A DNA stretch of 40,262 nt. Source: Telmatospirillum sp. (GTDB lineage Bacteria > Pseudomonadota > Alphaproteobacteria > Rhodospirillales > Magnetospirillaceae). Position numbers and translations under genes: made by a program. The notes beneath the pieces are model-generated. The model saw nothing but the letters and a program-made list of their open reading frames with translations. It had not been told where the DNA came from and searched no databases. Shown here one piece after another: positions 28,478-36,790 of the stretch. Positions within the stretch are counted from its first letter, which is position 1; every line of letters starts with the position of its first letter. The stretch spans positions 105,235-145,496 of the forward strand of contig WASQ01000065.1 in assembly GCA_009712185.1 (NCBI GenBank), written 5' to 3'.

Positions 28478-29974
28478 ATGACCTGTGAAAAGGAACGGCA
28501 TGCTGTCGTGATCGGCAGCGGGTTCGGCGGTCTGGCCGCGGCGATCCGGCTTGGGGCACGCGGATACAGGACCACCGTTCTCGAACGACAATCCAGCCCC
28601 GGAGGGCGGGCCGCCGTGTTCCATCAGGACGGCTTCGTGTTCGACGCCGGCCCGACCATCGTCACGGCACCCTTCCTGTTCGAGGAGCTGTGGAGCCTGT
28701 GCGGCCGGCGCCTGTCCGACGACATCGATCTGAGGCCGCTCGACCGATTCTACCGCATCCTGTTCGACAATGGCGGACACATCGACTGTCTGGCCGACAG
28801 CGACGCGATGCGGGGCGAGGTCGCCCGCGTTTCCCCCGGCGATCTCGACGGCTATGACCGCTTCATGGCCCACAGCCGGGACATCTTCGAAGTCGGGTTC
28901 AAGGGACTGTCGTCGGTACCGTTCGACCGGCTGACCGACATGATCCGCGTGGTTCCGGACATAGTGAGACTGGGCGGCCTGCGCAGCGTTTATTCCACCG
29001 TCGCGCGCCATGTCCGCCATCCGCACCTGCGTTTCGCCCTCAGCTTTCATCCCCTGTTCGTTGGGGGCAATCCGTTCTCCACGACATCCGTCTATTGCCT
29101 GATTTCCTACCTGGAACGGCATCTGGGCGTTCATTTCGCGGTCGGAGGAACGGGTGCGCTGGTCCGCGGAATGATCCGCCTGATCGAAGGCCAGGGAGGC
29201 GCCGTCCGCTGCGGGGCCGATGTCGCCGAAATCCAGGTCGCGAACGGCCGCGCCACGGGCGTCCGCCTGACATCGGGCGACATCCTGGCCGCCGACGTCG
29301 TGGTGTCGAACGCGGACGCGGCCTGGACTTATAAAAATCTTCTGGCCGGGACGCACCGGCGGCGATGGAACGATCGCCGGTTGGAGCGGTCCCGCTATTC
29401 CATGAGCCTGTTCATCTGGTATTTCGGAACGCGGACGCGATATCCCGACGTCCCCCATCATTCCATCATTCTGGGTCCCCGCTACCGGGAACTCACCCGC
29501 GATATTTTCACCCGCAAGATCCTGGCTCCGGATTTCAGTCTCTATCTTCATCATCCGACCGCGTCGGACCCGTCCCTGGCGCCGCCGGGCTGCGACACCT
29601 TCTATGTCCTGTCCCCGGTCCCTCATCTGGACGCCGGAATCGACTGGGAAAGCCGGGCGGAATCCTATCGGCGGTCCATCGAGGAGCGCCTTTCACGCAC
29701 CCTGCTGCCCGGCCTCGGGGACCACATCGTGACCTCGCGGGTCTTCACGCCGAAGGATTTCGAGGACCGGCTGCTCTCGGTCAAGGGGGCCGCTTTCGGC
29801 CTGGAGCCCGTCCTGACGCAGAGCGCCTGGTTCCGCCCTCACAACAGGAGCGAAGATGTCGACGGTCTTTTTCTCGTTGGCGCCGGGACCCATCCAGGCG
29901 CAGGAGTCCCGGGCGTCCTGTCCTCCGCCCGAATTCTCGACACCGTGGTACCGCACGCCCATGCGCTCTGCTGA
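28478..29974 (+). CDS. crtI: Phytoene desaturase CrtI
   Basis: FAD-dependent desaturase converting phytoene to neurosporene or lycopene. The dinucleotide-binding motif VVIGSGFGGLAAAIRLGARG with the following VLER and SPGGRA lies at residues 10-46. FDAGPTIVTAP is typical of CrtI. The C-terminal FAD segment GLFLVGAGTHPGAGVPGVLSSA is present near residue 470. The 498-residue length is normal. The number of desaturations cannot be read from sequence; the nearby crtC/crtD suggest the spirilloxanthin-type branch. Its last 14 nt overlap crtB. Confidence 0.95.
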   Translation: MTCEKERHAVVIGSGFGGLAAAIRLGARGYRTTVLERQSSPGGRAAVFHQDGFVFDAGPTIVTAPFLFEELWSLCGRRLSDDIDLRPLDRFYRILFDNGGHIDCLADSDAMRGEVARVSPGDLDGYDRFMAHSRDIFEVGFKGLSSVPFDRLTDMIRVVPDIVRLGGLRSVYSTVARHVRHPHLRFALSFHPLFVGGNPFSTTSVYCLISYLERHLGVHFAVGGTGALVRGMIRLIEGQGGAVRCGADVAEIQVANGRATGVRLTSGDILAADVVVSNADAAWTYKNLLAGTHRRRWNDRRLERSRYSMSLFIWYFGTRTRYPDVPHHSIILGPRYRELTRDIFTRKILAPDFSLYLHHPTASDPSLAPPGCDTFYVLSPVPHLDAGIDWESRAESYRRSIEERLSRTLLPGLGDHIVTSRVFTPKDFEDRLLSVKGAAFGLEPVLTQSAWFRPHNRSEDVDGLFLVGAGTHPGAGVPGVLSSARILDTVVPHAHALC

Positions 29975-31007
29975 CGGCAGGTTCGCCGGCGCCGCCGACA
30001 GGACTCACTGCCGGAGCCGGATCCGGGTGGGTTCGCGGTCTTTCTACGCCGCCTCAATCCTGTTGCCCGCCCCGGTGCGCGAGGCCGCCTACGCGTTGTA
30101 CGCGTTCTGCCGGTTCTCCGACGACCTCGTCGATCTGGGAGATGGAGGGCAACGCGCCATCGCCCATCTCCGCCACCGGCTGGACCAGGCCTATGCCGGA
30201 ACGCCCGCGGGGCACCCCATCGACCGCGCCTTCGCCGATATGATCCTCCGCTTCGGCATGCCCCGCGCCCTGCCCGAGGCGTTGATCGAAGGGCTGGCCT
30301 GGGATGTCGAGGGCGTCCGATGCGATGGCATCACGGACCTCTATGCCTATGCCGCGCGCGTCGCCGGATCGGTCGGCGCCATGATGTGCGTCCTGATGGG
30401 GATCCGGGATGCCGCCGTTGTCAGTCGCGCCTGCAATCTCGGCATCGCCATGCAGCTCACCAACATCGCGCGCGACGTGGGCGAGGACGCCCGCGCCGGC
30501 CGGTTATACCTGCCCCGCGCGTGGCTGCGGGAAGCGGGACAGGATCCCGATGCATGGCTCGCCGATCCGAAAGCGACCCCCGCCGTGAGGGCGACGGTGA
30601 CACGCCTGATCGAGACCGCCGAAGGGCTTTATGGCGCCAGCGGCGCCGCCATCGCCCATCTGCCCCGGCGTTGCCGGCCGGCGATTTTCGCCGCCCGCCA
30701 CCTTTACCGGGAGATCGGATTGGAGGTTCTGAACCGTGAAGCCGATTCCGTCTCGGACCGGGCCCGCGTCCCGGGGTCGCGCAAGCTGGCGTTGATGGCA
30801 CAGGCCGTCAAGGATGCGGTGACCACGGCACGGCGCCCCCTCTCCGGTCGCGGACTGCCGGAGGCCGCCTTCCTGGTCGAGGCGGTCCGGCATGCTCCAC
30901 CGGCGGCAGGCCCCGCGATCCCGCCTCTGGGACCGTTCGCCCGCCGTGTCCTTTGGGTCGCGGAGCTGTTCGCCGCCCTGGAGGCGCGCCAGCGACAACC
31001 CGGTTGA
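29961..31007 (+). CDS. crtB: Phytoene synthase CrtB
   Basis: Condenses two geranylgeranyl diphosphates to phytoene, the first carotenoid-specific step. The two Asp-rich motifs are DDLVD (residues 54-58) and NIARDVGED (168-176), followed by ARAGRLYLP. The start ATG 29961 overlaps crtI by 14 nt and gives 348 residues; the frame is open to 29856, but that part is inside crtI and not family-like. No strong ribosome-binding site is visible, so translation probably depends on crtI. Last gene of bchIDO-crtIB. Confidence 0.94.
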   Translation: MRSADGRFAGAADRTHCRSRIRVGSRSFYAASILLPAPVREAAYALYAFCRFSDDLVDLGDGGQRAIAHLRHRLDQAYAGTPAGHPIDRAFADMILRFGMPRALPEALIEGLAWDVEGVRCDGITDLYAYAARVAGSVGAMMCVLMGIRDAAVVSRACNLGIAMQLTNIARDVGEDARAGRLYLPRAWLREAGQDPDAWLADPKATPAVRATVTRLIETAEGLYGASGAAIAHLPRRCRPAIFAARHLYREIGLEVLNREADSVSDRARVPGSRKLALMAQAVKDAVTTARRPLSGRGLPEAAFLVEAVRHAPPAAGPAIPPLGPFARRVLWVAELFAALEARQRQPG

Positions 31008-31108
31008 CCCCGACGGGCCGCCTCAGCGCCCTTACGCCCGAGCGGCGTTCGAGCATTGAAAAAGCGGATTTTTTCCGTTTGCGCACTGTCGCGTGCACGC
31101 GACCTTTT

Positions 31109-31162
31109 GAAATGGGTCTGCGCCCTCGCCGGGGGCGGCAAACCGCCGCAGACGGCCCCCTC
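31109..31162. other. Possible bidirectional stem-loop between crtB and crtC
   Basis: In the 153-nt gap between the convergent genes crtB and crtC, GTCTGCG and CGCAGAC can pair around GCGG-CAAA-CCGC, within about 31117-31156. There is no U-run. An A/T run (GAAAAAGCGGATTTTTTC) just upstream is another weak hairpin. Either may help end the two converging transcripts. Confidence 0.3.
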
Positions 31163-32033
31163 AAAGGACGGCGCCATTGAGCGCACGGGGCATCCGGAAC
31201 GGCAGCAGGACGCGGACCAGGGGAGACCGGAACCGCCGAAGCGAGAGGCTTTCGTGAAAGGCCAGAACCGGCAGTCCATAAAGAGTCGTGTCCACCAGTG
31301 AGCGGGCATAAAAGGGCGTGTCTTCCAGGGTCTTCAGAACCCGTGCCTGTGATGCCGGATCGGCGCGCGCGACTCTGGACAGCCTCCAGAGGGTTCGGGG
31401 AAGGGGAACGGCGGGAGGAGGAACGAGGGACCGGACGGCGCCGTTGGCGTCGAACCGCAGGGAGAGACAGGTGCGGCCCCCCTCCCTCCCCTCGGTATCG
31501 TAGAGCACCAGGGCTCCGTCACCGTGACGGGCGCGGGACCAGGACCAGCCGGAGAATCCCTTTTCCAGCGGCTCCCTGCCGAAATTGCTGTCGAGATAAC
31601 CCTCTCCCGCCCAGGTCAGGGATGGATGGCGCAGGGAGACCTCGATGTGCGCGCGGGGAGCGATCGGTTGCCAGCCATGGCCACCTGCGCCGTCGAGCTG
31701 ATAGCGTCTTGCCGGCTGGATCTGAGGTGTCAGCCGGACGACGCCCGCGATGCGCCGGGGCAGCGGCGCCGCCCGCTCATCGATCTGAATGACCAGGGTG
31801 TCCCCATGCCAGTGGAGCGCGCTGGGGCCGATTCTCAGACCGTCGGGGGACCGCTCCAGATCGCCCCGCCCCCGCTCGGTCATGGCCCAACGTCGCCCCC
31901 CCCTTCCATAGAGGGCGACATTGACGCAGCAGTGATTGAGCGGATCCTCCCGTCCGGACCAGGCATAGTAAGGCGAAAAGCAACTGCCGACGAAGGCGAT
32001 GAGGGTGATGGCCTGTGTCCGGTCGTCGCTCAT
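31161..32033 (-). CDS. crtC: Carotenoid 1,2-hydratase CrtC
   Basis: Adds water to the psi end group of neurosporene or lycopene, the first step to spheroidene or spirilloxanthin. ATG 32033 overlaps the crtD stop (ATGA) and gives 290 residues: MSDDRTQAITLIAFVGSCFSPYYAW, then DPLNHCCVNVALYG and GWSWSRARHGDGALVLYD, all CrtC-like. Oddly, the family motif continues upstream in the same frame (FDADVPQGGYRWWYVDG), but no start codon lies between GTG 32042 and ATG 32231. An AAGGAGG at 32059-32065 is poorly placed for any in-frame start. The true N-terminus is therefore uncertain. Confidence 0.9.
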   Translation of the reverse strand: MSDDRTQAITLIAFVGSCFSPYYAWSGREDPLNHCCVNVALYGRGGRRWAMTERGRGDLERSPDGLRIGPSALHWHGDTLVIQIDERAAPLPRRIAGVVRLTPQIQPARRYQLDGAGGHGWQPIAPRAHIEVSLRHPSLTWAGEGYLDSNFGREPLEKGFSGWSWSRARHGDGALVLYDTEGREGGRTCLSLRFDANGAVRSLVPPPAVPLPRTLWRLSRVARADPASQARVLKTLEDTPFYARSLVDTTLYGLPVLAFHESLSLRRFRSPLVRVLLPFRMPRALNGAVL

Positions 32034-33580
32034 CCCGTCCACATACCACCAGCGATAGCCTCCTTGCGGAACGTCCGCGTCGAAACCAGGTCCTCGATCA
32101 GATGCCCGGCGGCCAGCCGTCCGGACAAGGCCGCCATCGGCACCCCCGCTCCCGGATGGGTGCTGCCGCCGGCCAGGTAAAGCCCGGGCACCGGTGTTTG
32201 CGCTCCCGGCCTCTGGAACGACGCCCGCCATCCATGTGTCGTCCGGCCGTAGAGCGCCCCCCCGGTCGCCGGGAACATCCGGTGGAAATCCCGCGGGGTC
32301 GTCACCACCATCTCCCGCGGGTCCCCCTCCAACTGAAGGCCGCACCGGCCCAGCATCGTCCGCACGCGGTCCCCGCATCGGGACATCTCCTCCTCATTGA
32401 ACGTCTGGCTGCCGTCCCCGCCGTCCCGATCTCCCGTGGCCGGCGCGTTGATCAGAAGCAGCAGCCGTTCTCCCTGACCCGGCGCCCGCCCCGGGCGATC
32501 CTGCGCACAGAGGTAGACCGTAGGATCCCCGGGCACTCGCCGGTGTCCGAACAGATCATTGAATTCAGCCGCATAGTCGCCGGAAAAAAACACATTGTGC
32601 CGGGTCAGCGGGACTCCGCAGGGACGCGCGACCCTTGCCCAGGTGATCGCGGACAAGGAGCGGTGGCGTGTCACGTCGACGGGAGCCGCGGCCCGGACCG
32701 GCTCGCCGAAACATCCCGCCACCAGGGCGGCGGCGTCCGCATTGACGACGATCGCGCGCGCGGCGATCCGCTCGCCCGAGACCATCCGTACCGCGGCCGC
32801 GCGCCCTCCTTCGACCACAATCTCCGACACCTCGGCGTCATAACGGAATCCGACACCCAGGGTTCGCCCCAGACGCTCCAACGCGTCTGCCAGCCGCTGC
32901 ATGCCGCCTTCGACGATCCAGACGCCCTCTCTCTCGACATGGGCGATCAACATCAGGGTCGCCGGCGCTCTGAAGGGCGACGATCCGCAATAGGTGGCAT
33001 AGCGTCCGAAAAGCTGTCGCAGACGCGGATCCTGGAACTGCGCGCAAAGCGCGTTCCACAGGCTTTCGCAGGGACGCAGCCCGGCCAGCCGGCCGAGACG
33101 CGTCACGCCGATGCGCCGAGCAAGCGCGACAGGCCCGGCGCGGGCGGCGGTCAGGAACGGCCCCTTCAACGTCTGGTAGACGGACCGGGACTGGATACAG
33201 AAAGACAGGAAACGCGCCGCCTCCTGCATGCCGGCGAACCGCCCGACCGCATCGGCCGCCGCGCCCAGATCGGCCAGAAGATCAAACCGCCTCCCGTCCT
33301 CCCAGAAATGGCGGGCCAGGACGTCAAGGGGATGCAGCGTCACATGATGGTCGAGATCGGATCCGGCGGAACAGAACAGATCGTCAAACACCCATCGCAT
33401 CGTCAGAACGGTGGGGCCCGAGTCAATCCGCCTTGCCCCCACCTGGCATTCCCGCATCTTCCCGCCCGGCCCCGCGGCTCGCTCGATGACGATCACCGGG
33501 AGCCCCTGACCAGCCAGGTCTATGGCACAGGCCAGCCCCCCGATACCCGCGCCGACAATCAGGATAGGGTCCCTTTCCAT
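32030..33580 (-). CDS. crtD: Hydroxyneurosporene/methoxyneurosporene desaturase CrtD
   Basis: FAD-dependent 3,4-desaturase acting after CrtC (and usually CrtF) in spheroidene/spirilloxanthin synthesis. The 516 residues begin MERDPILIVGAGIGGLACAIDLA with the FAD-binding motif, then GPGGKMRE and RIDSGPTVLTM. The C-terminal FAD segment is GLYLAGGSTHPGAGVPMAALSGR. The last ~18 residues after LIEDL look non-conserved and may be read-through into crtC. ATG 33580 has a GGGAG ribosome-binding site. Divergent from crtE with PpsR-type operators between. Confidence 0.93.
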   Translation of the reverse strand: MERDPILIVGAGIGGLACAIDLAGQGLPVIVIERAAGPGGKMRECQVGARRIDSGPTVLTMRWVFDDLFCSAGSDLDHHVTLHPLDVLARHFWEDGRRFDLLADLGAAADAVGRFAGMQEAARFLSFCIQSRSVYQTLKGPFLTAARAGPVALARRIGVTRLGRLAGLRPCESLWNALCAQFQDPRLRQLFGRYATYCGSSPFRAPATLMLIAHVEREGVWIVEGGMQRLADALERLGRTLGVGFRYDAEVSEIVVEGGRAAAVRMVSGERIAARAIVVNADAAALVAGCFGEPVRAAAPVDVTRHRSLSAITWARVARPCGVPLTRHNVFFSGDYAAEFNDLFGHRRVPGDPTVYLCAQDRPGRAPGQGERLLLLINAPATGDRDGGDGSQTFNEEEMSRCGDRVRTMLGRCGLQLEGDPREMVVTTPRDFHRMFPATGGALYGRTTHGWRASFQRPGAQTPVPGLYLAGGSTHPGAGVPMAALSGRLAAGHLIEDLVSTRTFRKEAIAGGMWTG

Positions 33581-33633
33581 CGGTTCTCCCGTCCAGAAAG
33601 GCGATTGACGAAACCTCCCCTCGTGTTAGCATG

Positions 33634-33677
33634 TGTAAATCAATTTAGACACTAAAATGTGACATAAAAACTAGACA
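33634..33677. promoter_or_regulatory. PpsR/CrtJ-type operators between crtD and crtE
   Basis: A perfect TGT-N12-ACA site, TGTAAATCAATTTAGACA, spans 33634-33651. A near site, TGA-N12-ACA, spans 33660-33677. The gap between them is 8 bp, as at bchC. The 12-mer TAGACACTAAAA occurs twice as a direct repeat 26 bp apart (33646 and 33672). The sites lie between the divergent crtD and crtE starts and probably repress both. A TAAAAT -10-like hexamer is at 33653-33658 but no good -35 matches it. Confidence 0.75.
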
Positions 33678-33727
33678 CTAAAACGGGACACTCGAGATCT
33701 CTCGTCATTCGCAACAGGGGGAACGCC

Positions 33728-34597
33728 ATGGAAACAGGCGAGCGTATCGAGGCAACTCTGACGCAGGCCATCCAGCGGGCCACCGCTGATCAGGCTCCGC
33801 CTCTGCTGGCGGCGGCGATGCGTCATGCGGTGTTTCCCGGAGGAGCCAGGGTGCGGCCGCGACTGACCCTGGCTGTGGCAGCCGCCTGCCAGGATTCGGA
33901 TCCCGAACTGGCGGTGGCCGCCGCGGCGGCGGTGGAACTTCTTCATTGCGCCTCGCTGGTCCATGACGATCTCCCCTGCTTCGACGATGCGGCGATCAGA
34001 CGTGGCCGTCCGTCCGTACAGGCCCTGTTCGGGGTTCCGGTGGCACTTCTGGCAGGCGACGCCCTGATCGTCCTTGCCTTCGAGACTCTGGCCCAGGCAC
34101 CGGCCAGACTCCCGTCCAGGCTCGGCGTCTTGCTGACGGTGATCGCAAAGGGGGTCGGCGCGCCTGGCGGCATCGCCGCGGGACAGGCTTGGGAAAGCGA
34201 GCCCGACCCGCCGCCGGAACTGTATCGCCGGTGCAAGACCGGGGCCCTTTTTGTCGCGGCCGTCAAAGCCGGTGCCATCGCAGGCGGAGCCGACCCGGAT
34301 CGCTGGACCGAACTGGGACTGCGGCTGGGAGAGGCCTATCAGGTGGCCGACGACCTCCTCGACGCTGTGGCGACGGGCGACGATTGTGACAAGCCGGTGG
34401 GGCGCGACATCGCCCTGGGCCGCCCCAACACCGTCGCCCGGCTGGGTCTTGATGGCGCGGTGCGGTGCCTGGAATCACTCGTGGACTCCGCTGTGCTGTC
34501 AATTCCCCCCTGTCGTGGCGAGAGGGAGCTGAAGGACCTCGTCAGGCTCCAGGCCTTGCGGCTCGTCCCGAAACATCTGGCCCACCGGGCCGCCTGA
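33728..34597 (+). CDS. crtE: Geranylgeranyl diphosphate synthase CrtE
   Basis: Makes geranylgeranyl diphosphate, the shared precursor of carotenoids and the bacteriochlorophyll tail. The first Asp-rich motif is DDLPCFDD (residues 80-87), with GRPS following. The second, VADDLLD (206-212), is followed by DKPVGRD. The 289-residue length is typical. ATG 33728 follows AGGGGGAA. It may be transcribed alone, since bchC 277 nt downstream has its own promoter and operators. Confidence 0.95.
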   Translation: METGERIEATLTQAIQRATADQAPPLLAAAMRHAVFPGGARVRPRLTLAVAAACQDSDPELAVAAAAAVELLHCASLVHDDLPCFDDAAIRRGRPSVQALFGVPVALLAGDALIVLAFETLAQAPARLPSRLGVLLTVIAKGVGAPGGIAAGQAWESEPDPPPELYRRCKTGALFVAAVKAGAIAGGADPDRWTELGLRLGEAYQVADDLLDAVATGDDCDKPVGRDIALGRPNTVARLGLDGAVRCLESLVDSAVLSIPPCRGERELKDLVRLQALRLVPKHLAHRAA

Positions 34598-34648
34598 GGC
34601 CGTTCAGGCCGGCGGCATACCCGTCAAACGGGACAAACCGTCCGGATA

Positions 34649-34692
34649 TGTAATTTTTTATTGACATGTGAATGTGTCATTTTATCCTTACA
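34649..34692 (+). promoter_or_regulatory. bchC promoter with two PpsR/CrtJ-type operators
   Basis: Two perfect TGT-N12-ACA palindromes, at 34649-34666 and 34675-34692, are separated by 8 bp. The -35 TTGACA (34661-34666) lies in the first, and a -10 TATCCT (34683-34688; 16-nt spacer) in the second. The same layout, two CrtJ palindromes 8 bp apart covering -35 and -10, is known for the Rhodobacter capsulatus bchC promoter. It implies cooperative aerobic repression of the bchCXYZ-puf unit. Confidence 0.85.
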
Positions 34693-34794
34693 CTTGAGAT
34701 GGACATTCAGGAGAGAACCGCAAAATCAGACACATGCCGGCGGGGAGCACCTTTTCAAGGCTCTTCCGTCCGTCTTCCGGTTCGGCGGGCCCCT

Positions 34795-34825
34795 GTCGGC
34801 GGGTCGGACGTTCCGTCCCGCCGAC
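34795..34825 (+). other. Strong hairpin in the bchC leader
   Basis: GTCGGCGGG pairs with CCCGCCGAC (9 bp). After a T-T mismatch the stem continues CGGA with TCCG around a 3-nt loop. It lies in the ~180-nt leader between the promoter and the bchC start at 34875. No U-run follows, so an mRNA-stability or translation-control role is more likely than termination. Confidence 0.55.
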
Positions 34826-34874
34826 GGTCCGGAAATCCAGAGCCTTCGGTGGGGAAGGCGGGGTGACGAAAATC

Positions 34875-35819
34875 ATGTCGGACAGCTATACCGTCGCAGT
34901 GGTCATGGAAAGCCCGCAAAGTCTGTCGCTTCGCGAAGTGGCGCTGACCCCCTTGGGGCCGGAGGACGTCGCGGTCGATATCGAGTGGAGCGGGATCAGC
35001 AGCGGCACCGAGCGCCTTTTGTGGACCGGCCGCATGCCATCCTTCCCGGGCATGGGGTATCCGCTGGTGCCGGGCTATGAGTCGGTCGGCCGGATCGTTG
35101 ATGCCGGTCCCGCCGCCCGGACACGTATCGGCGACTATGTTTTCGTCCCCGGAGCGTCCTGCTTCAAGGACGCCCGAGGATTGTTCGGCGGCGCCGCCAG
35201 ACGGCTGGTGGTTCCCAGTGCGAGGGCCGTCGCCATCGATACCCCGGTCCCGGAGCAGGGAGTCCTGATCGCCCTGGCGGCGACGGCCCGCCATTGCATG
35301 AAGGGGGGCCTGCCGCCCGATCTGATCGTCGGCCATGGGGTCCTGGGGCGGCTTCTTGCCAGATGGACGATCGCGGCCGGTTTCGCGCCGCCGACCGTCT
35401 GGGAGCGCAATCCCGACCGCCGGAACTGCACCCCGGACTATTCCGTCATCGATCCCGAAGACGACGACCGGCGCGACTACCGCGCCATCTATGAGGCGAG
35501 CGGGGATTCCGCCGTCCTTGATGAGCTGATCGGGCGCCTGACGCGGGCGGGTGAGGTGGTGCTGTGCGGATTCTATGACCGTCCGCTCAGTTTCGCCTAT
35601 CCCCCGTCCTTCCAGAAGGAAGCCCGTATCCGGGTCGCCGCCGAATGGACCCGCCATGACCTGAACGAGACCATCGCCGCCATCGCCAAGGGCCGCCTGA
35701 AGCTCGACACACTGATCACCCACCGGCGGGACGCGACCGATGCGGGAGAGGCCTACCGGACCGCCTTCGGTGATCCGTCCTGTCTCAAAATGATCCTGGA
35801 TTGGAGGAACTGCGCATGA
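34875..35819 (+). CDS. bchC: Bacteriochlorophyllide a dehydrogenase BchC
   Basis: Oxidises the C3-1-hydroxyethyl group to acetyl late in bacteriochlorophyll a synthesis; a medium-chain dehydrogenase-like NAD+ enzyme. The 314-residue form starts MSDSYTVAVVMESP. The N-terminal catalytic-like domain has SGISSGTERLLW and GYESVGRIVDAG. The nucleotide-binding motif is GHGVLGRLLARW (153-164). ATG 34875 has GGGGTGA 8 nt upstream; GTG 34863 with GGAAGG is an alternative adding four residues. The frame is open to 34734 without family similarity. Its stop overlaps bchX (ATGA). Confidence 0.94.
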   Translation: MSDSYTVAVVMESPQSLSLREVALTPLGPEDVAVDIEWSGISSGTERLLWTGRMPSFPGMGYPLVPGYESVGRIVDAGPAARTRIGDYVFVPGASCFKDARGLFGGAARRLVVPSARAVAIDTPVPEQGVLIALAATARHCMKGGLPPDLIVGHGVLGRLLARWTIAAGFAPPTVWERNPDRRNCTPDYSVIDPEDDDRRDYRAIYEASGDSAVLDELIGRLTRAGEVVLCGFYDRPLSFAYPPSFQKEARIRVAAEWTRHDLNETIAAIAKGRLKLDTLITHRRDATDAGEAYRTAFGDPSCLKMILDWRNCA

Positions 35820-36790
35820 CCATCGCCATGGCAGGTCAGGGCAGACCGATCGAAGAGCGTGCCGCGGCATCCCCGGCGGCGTCCCCGAAGCCCCAGATCA
35901 TTGCGATCTACGGCAAAGGCGGCATCGGCAAAAGCTTCGCCCTGTCCAACCTGTCTGTGATGCTGGCGGGCCAGGGCAAGCGGGTCCTGCTGATCGGCTG
36001 CGACCCCAAAAGCGACACGACCTCGTTGCTGTTCGGCGGCCGGTCCTGCCCGACCCTCATCGGGACCTCCCATCGCAAAAAGCAGGCCGGCGGGGACATC
36101 CGCATCGAGGATGTCTGTTTCAAACGCTTCGGCGTGTTCGCCATGGAGCTGGGCGGCCCCGAGGTCGGCCGCGGCTGCGGGGGACGAGGCATCATTCACG
36201 GTTTCGAACTCCTCGATCAGTTGGGATTCCGGGACTGGGGCTTCGATTTCGTCCTGCTCGATTTTCTGGGGGATGTCGTCTGCGGCGGATTCGGGCTGCC
36301 GATCGCCCGCGATCTTTGCCAAAAGGTGATCGTGGTGGGGTCGAATGACCTGCAATCCATCTATGTCGCGAACAATGTCTGCTCCGCCGTCGACTACTTC
36401 CGTGCGCTGGGGGGAAACGTCGGTGTCGCCGGCATGATCATCAACAAGGACGACGGCACCGGAGAGGCCCGGGCCTTCGCGGATGCCGTGGGCATCGAGG
36501 TCCTGGCCGCGATCCCGGCGGACGAGGATATCCGCCGCCGGTCGGCGAAATATCAGATCGTCAGCCATCCCGGCGACCGGTGGGCGCCGTTGTTCGAGAC
36601 CCTGGCCGGCGCCATCGCCAAGGCCCCGCCGGTCCGTCCGAGACCGATGACCCATGACGGGCTTCTGGGACTGTTTTCCGATGACCAGACGGGGCGGGAT
36701 GTCACGCTGGATCCGGCCACACAGGAGGATATGCGGGGAGGCGTCACCGTCGTCAGACCATCGCTGGAGGTGCTCTATGACGAGCCCTGA
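35816..36790 (+). CDS. bchX: Chlorophyllide a reductase iron protein BchX
   Basis: Nitrogenase-Fe-protein-like ATPase that passes electrons to BchYZ, reducing ring B of chlorophyllide a. The P-loop is YGKGGIGKS (residues 32-40). Cys121 (GRGCGGRGI) and Cys156 (GDVVCGGF) are the 4Fe-4S ligands shared by two subunits, and the switch region IGCDPKSDTT is present. The 324 residues start at ATG 35816, which overlaps the bchC stop, with GGAGG upstream. The frame extends five residues upstream but without support. Confidence 0.96.
   Translation: MTIAMAGQGRPIEERAAASPAASPKPQIIAIYGKGGIGKSFALSNLSVMLAGQGKRVLLIGCDPKSDTTSLLFGGRSCPTLIGTSHRKKQAGGDIRIEDVCFKRFGVFAMELGGPEVGRGCGGRGIIHGFELLDQLGFRDWGFDFVLLDFLGDVVCGGFGLPIARDLCQKVIVVGSNDLQSIYVANNVCSAVDYFRALGGNVGVAGMIINKDDGTGEARAFADAVGIEVLAAIPADEDIRRRSAKYQIVSHPGDRWAPLFETLAGAIAKAPPVRPRPMTHDGLLGLFSDDQTGRDVTLDPATQEDMRGGVTVVRPSLEVLYDEP

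Noticed and set aside
34661-34874. Small ORFs in the bchC leader as leader peptides
   Set aside because: No ribosome-binding sites of note, and the frames overlap the operators and hairpin; nothing supports translation.
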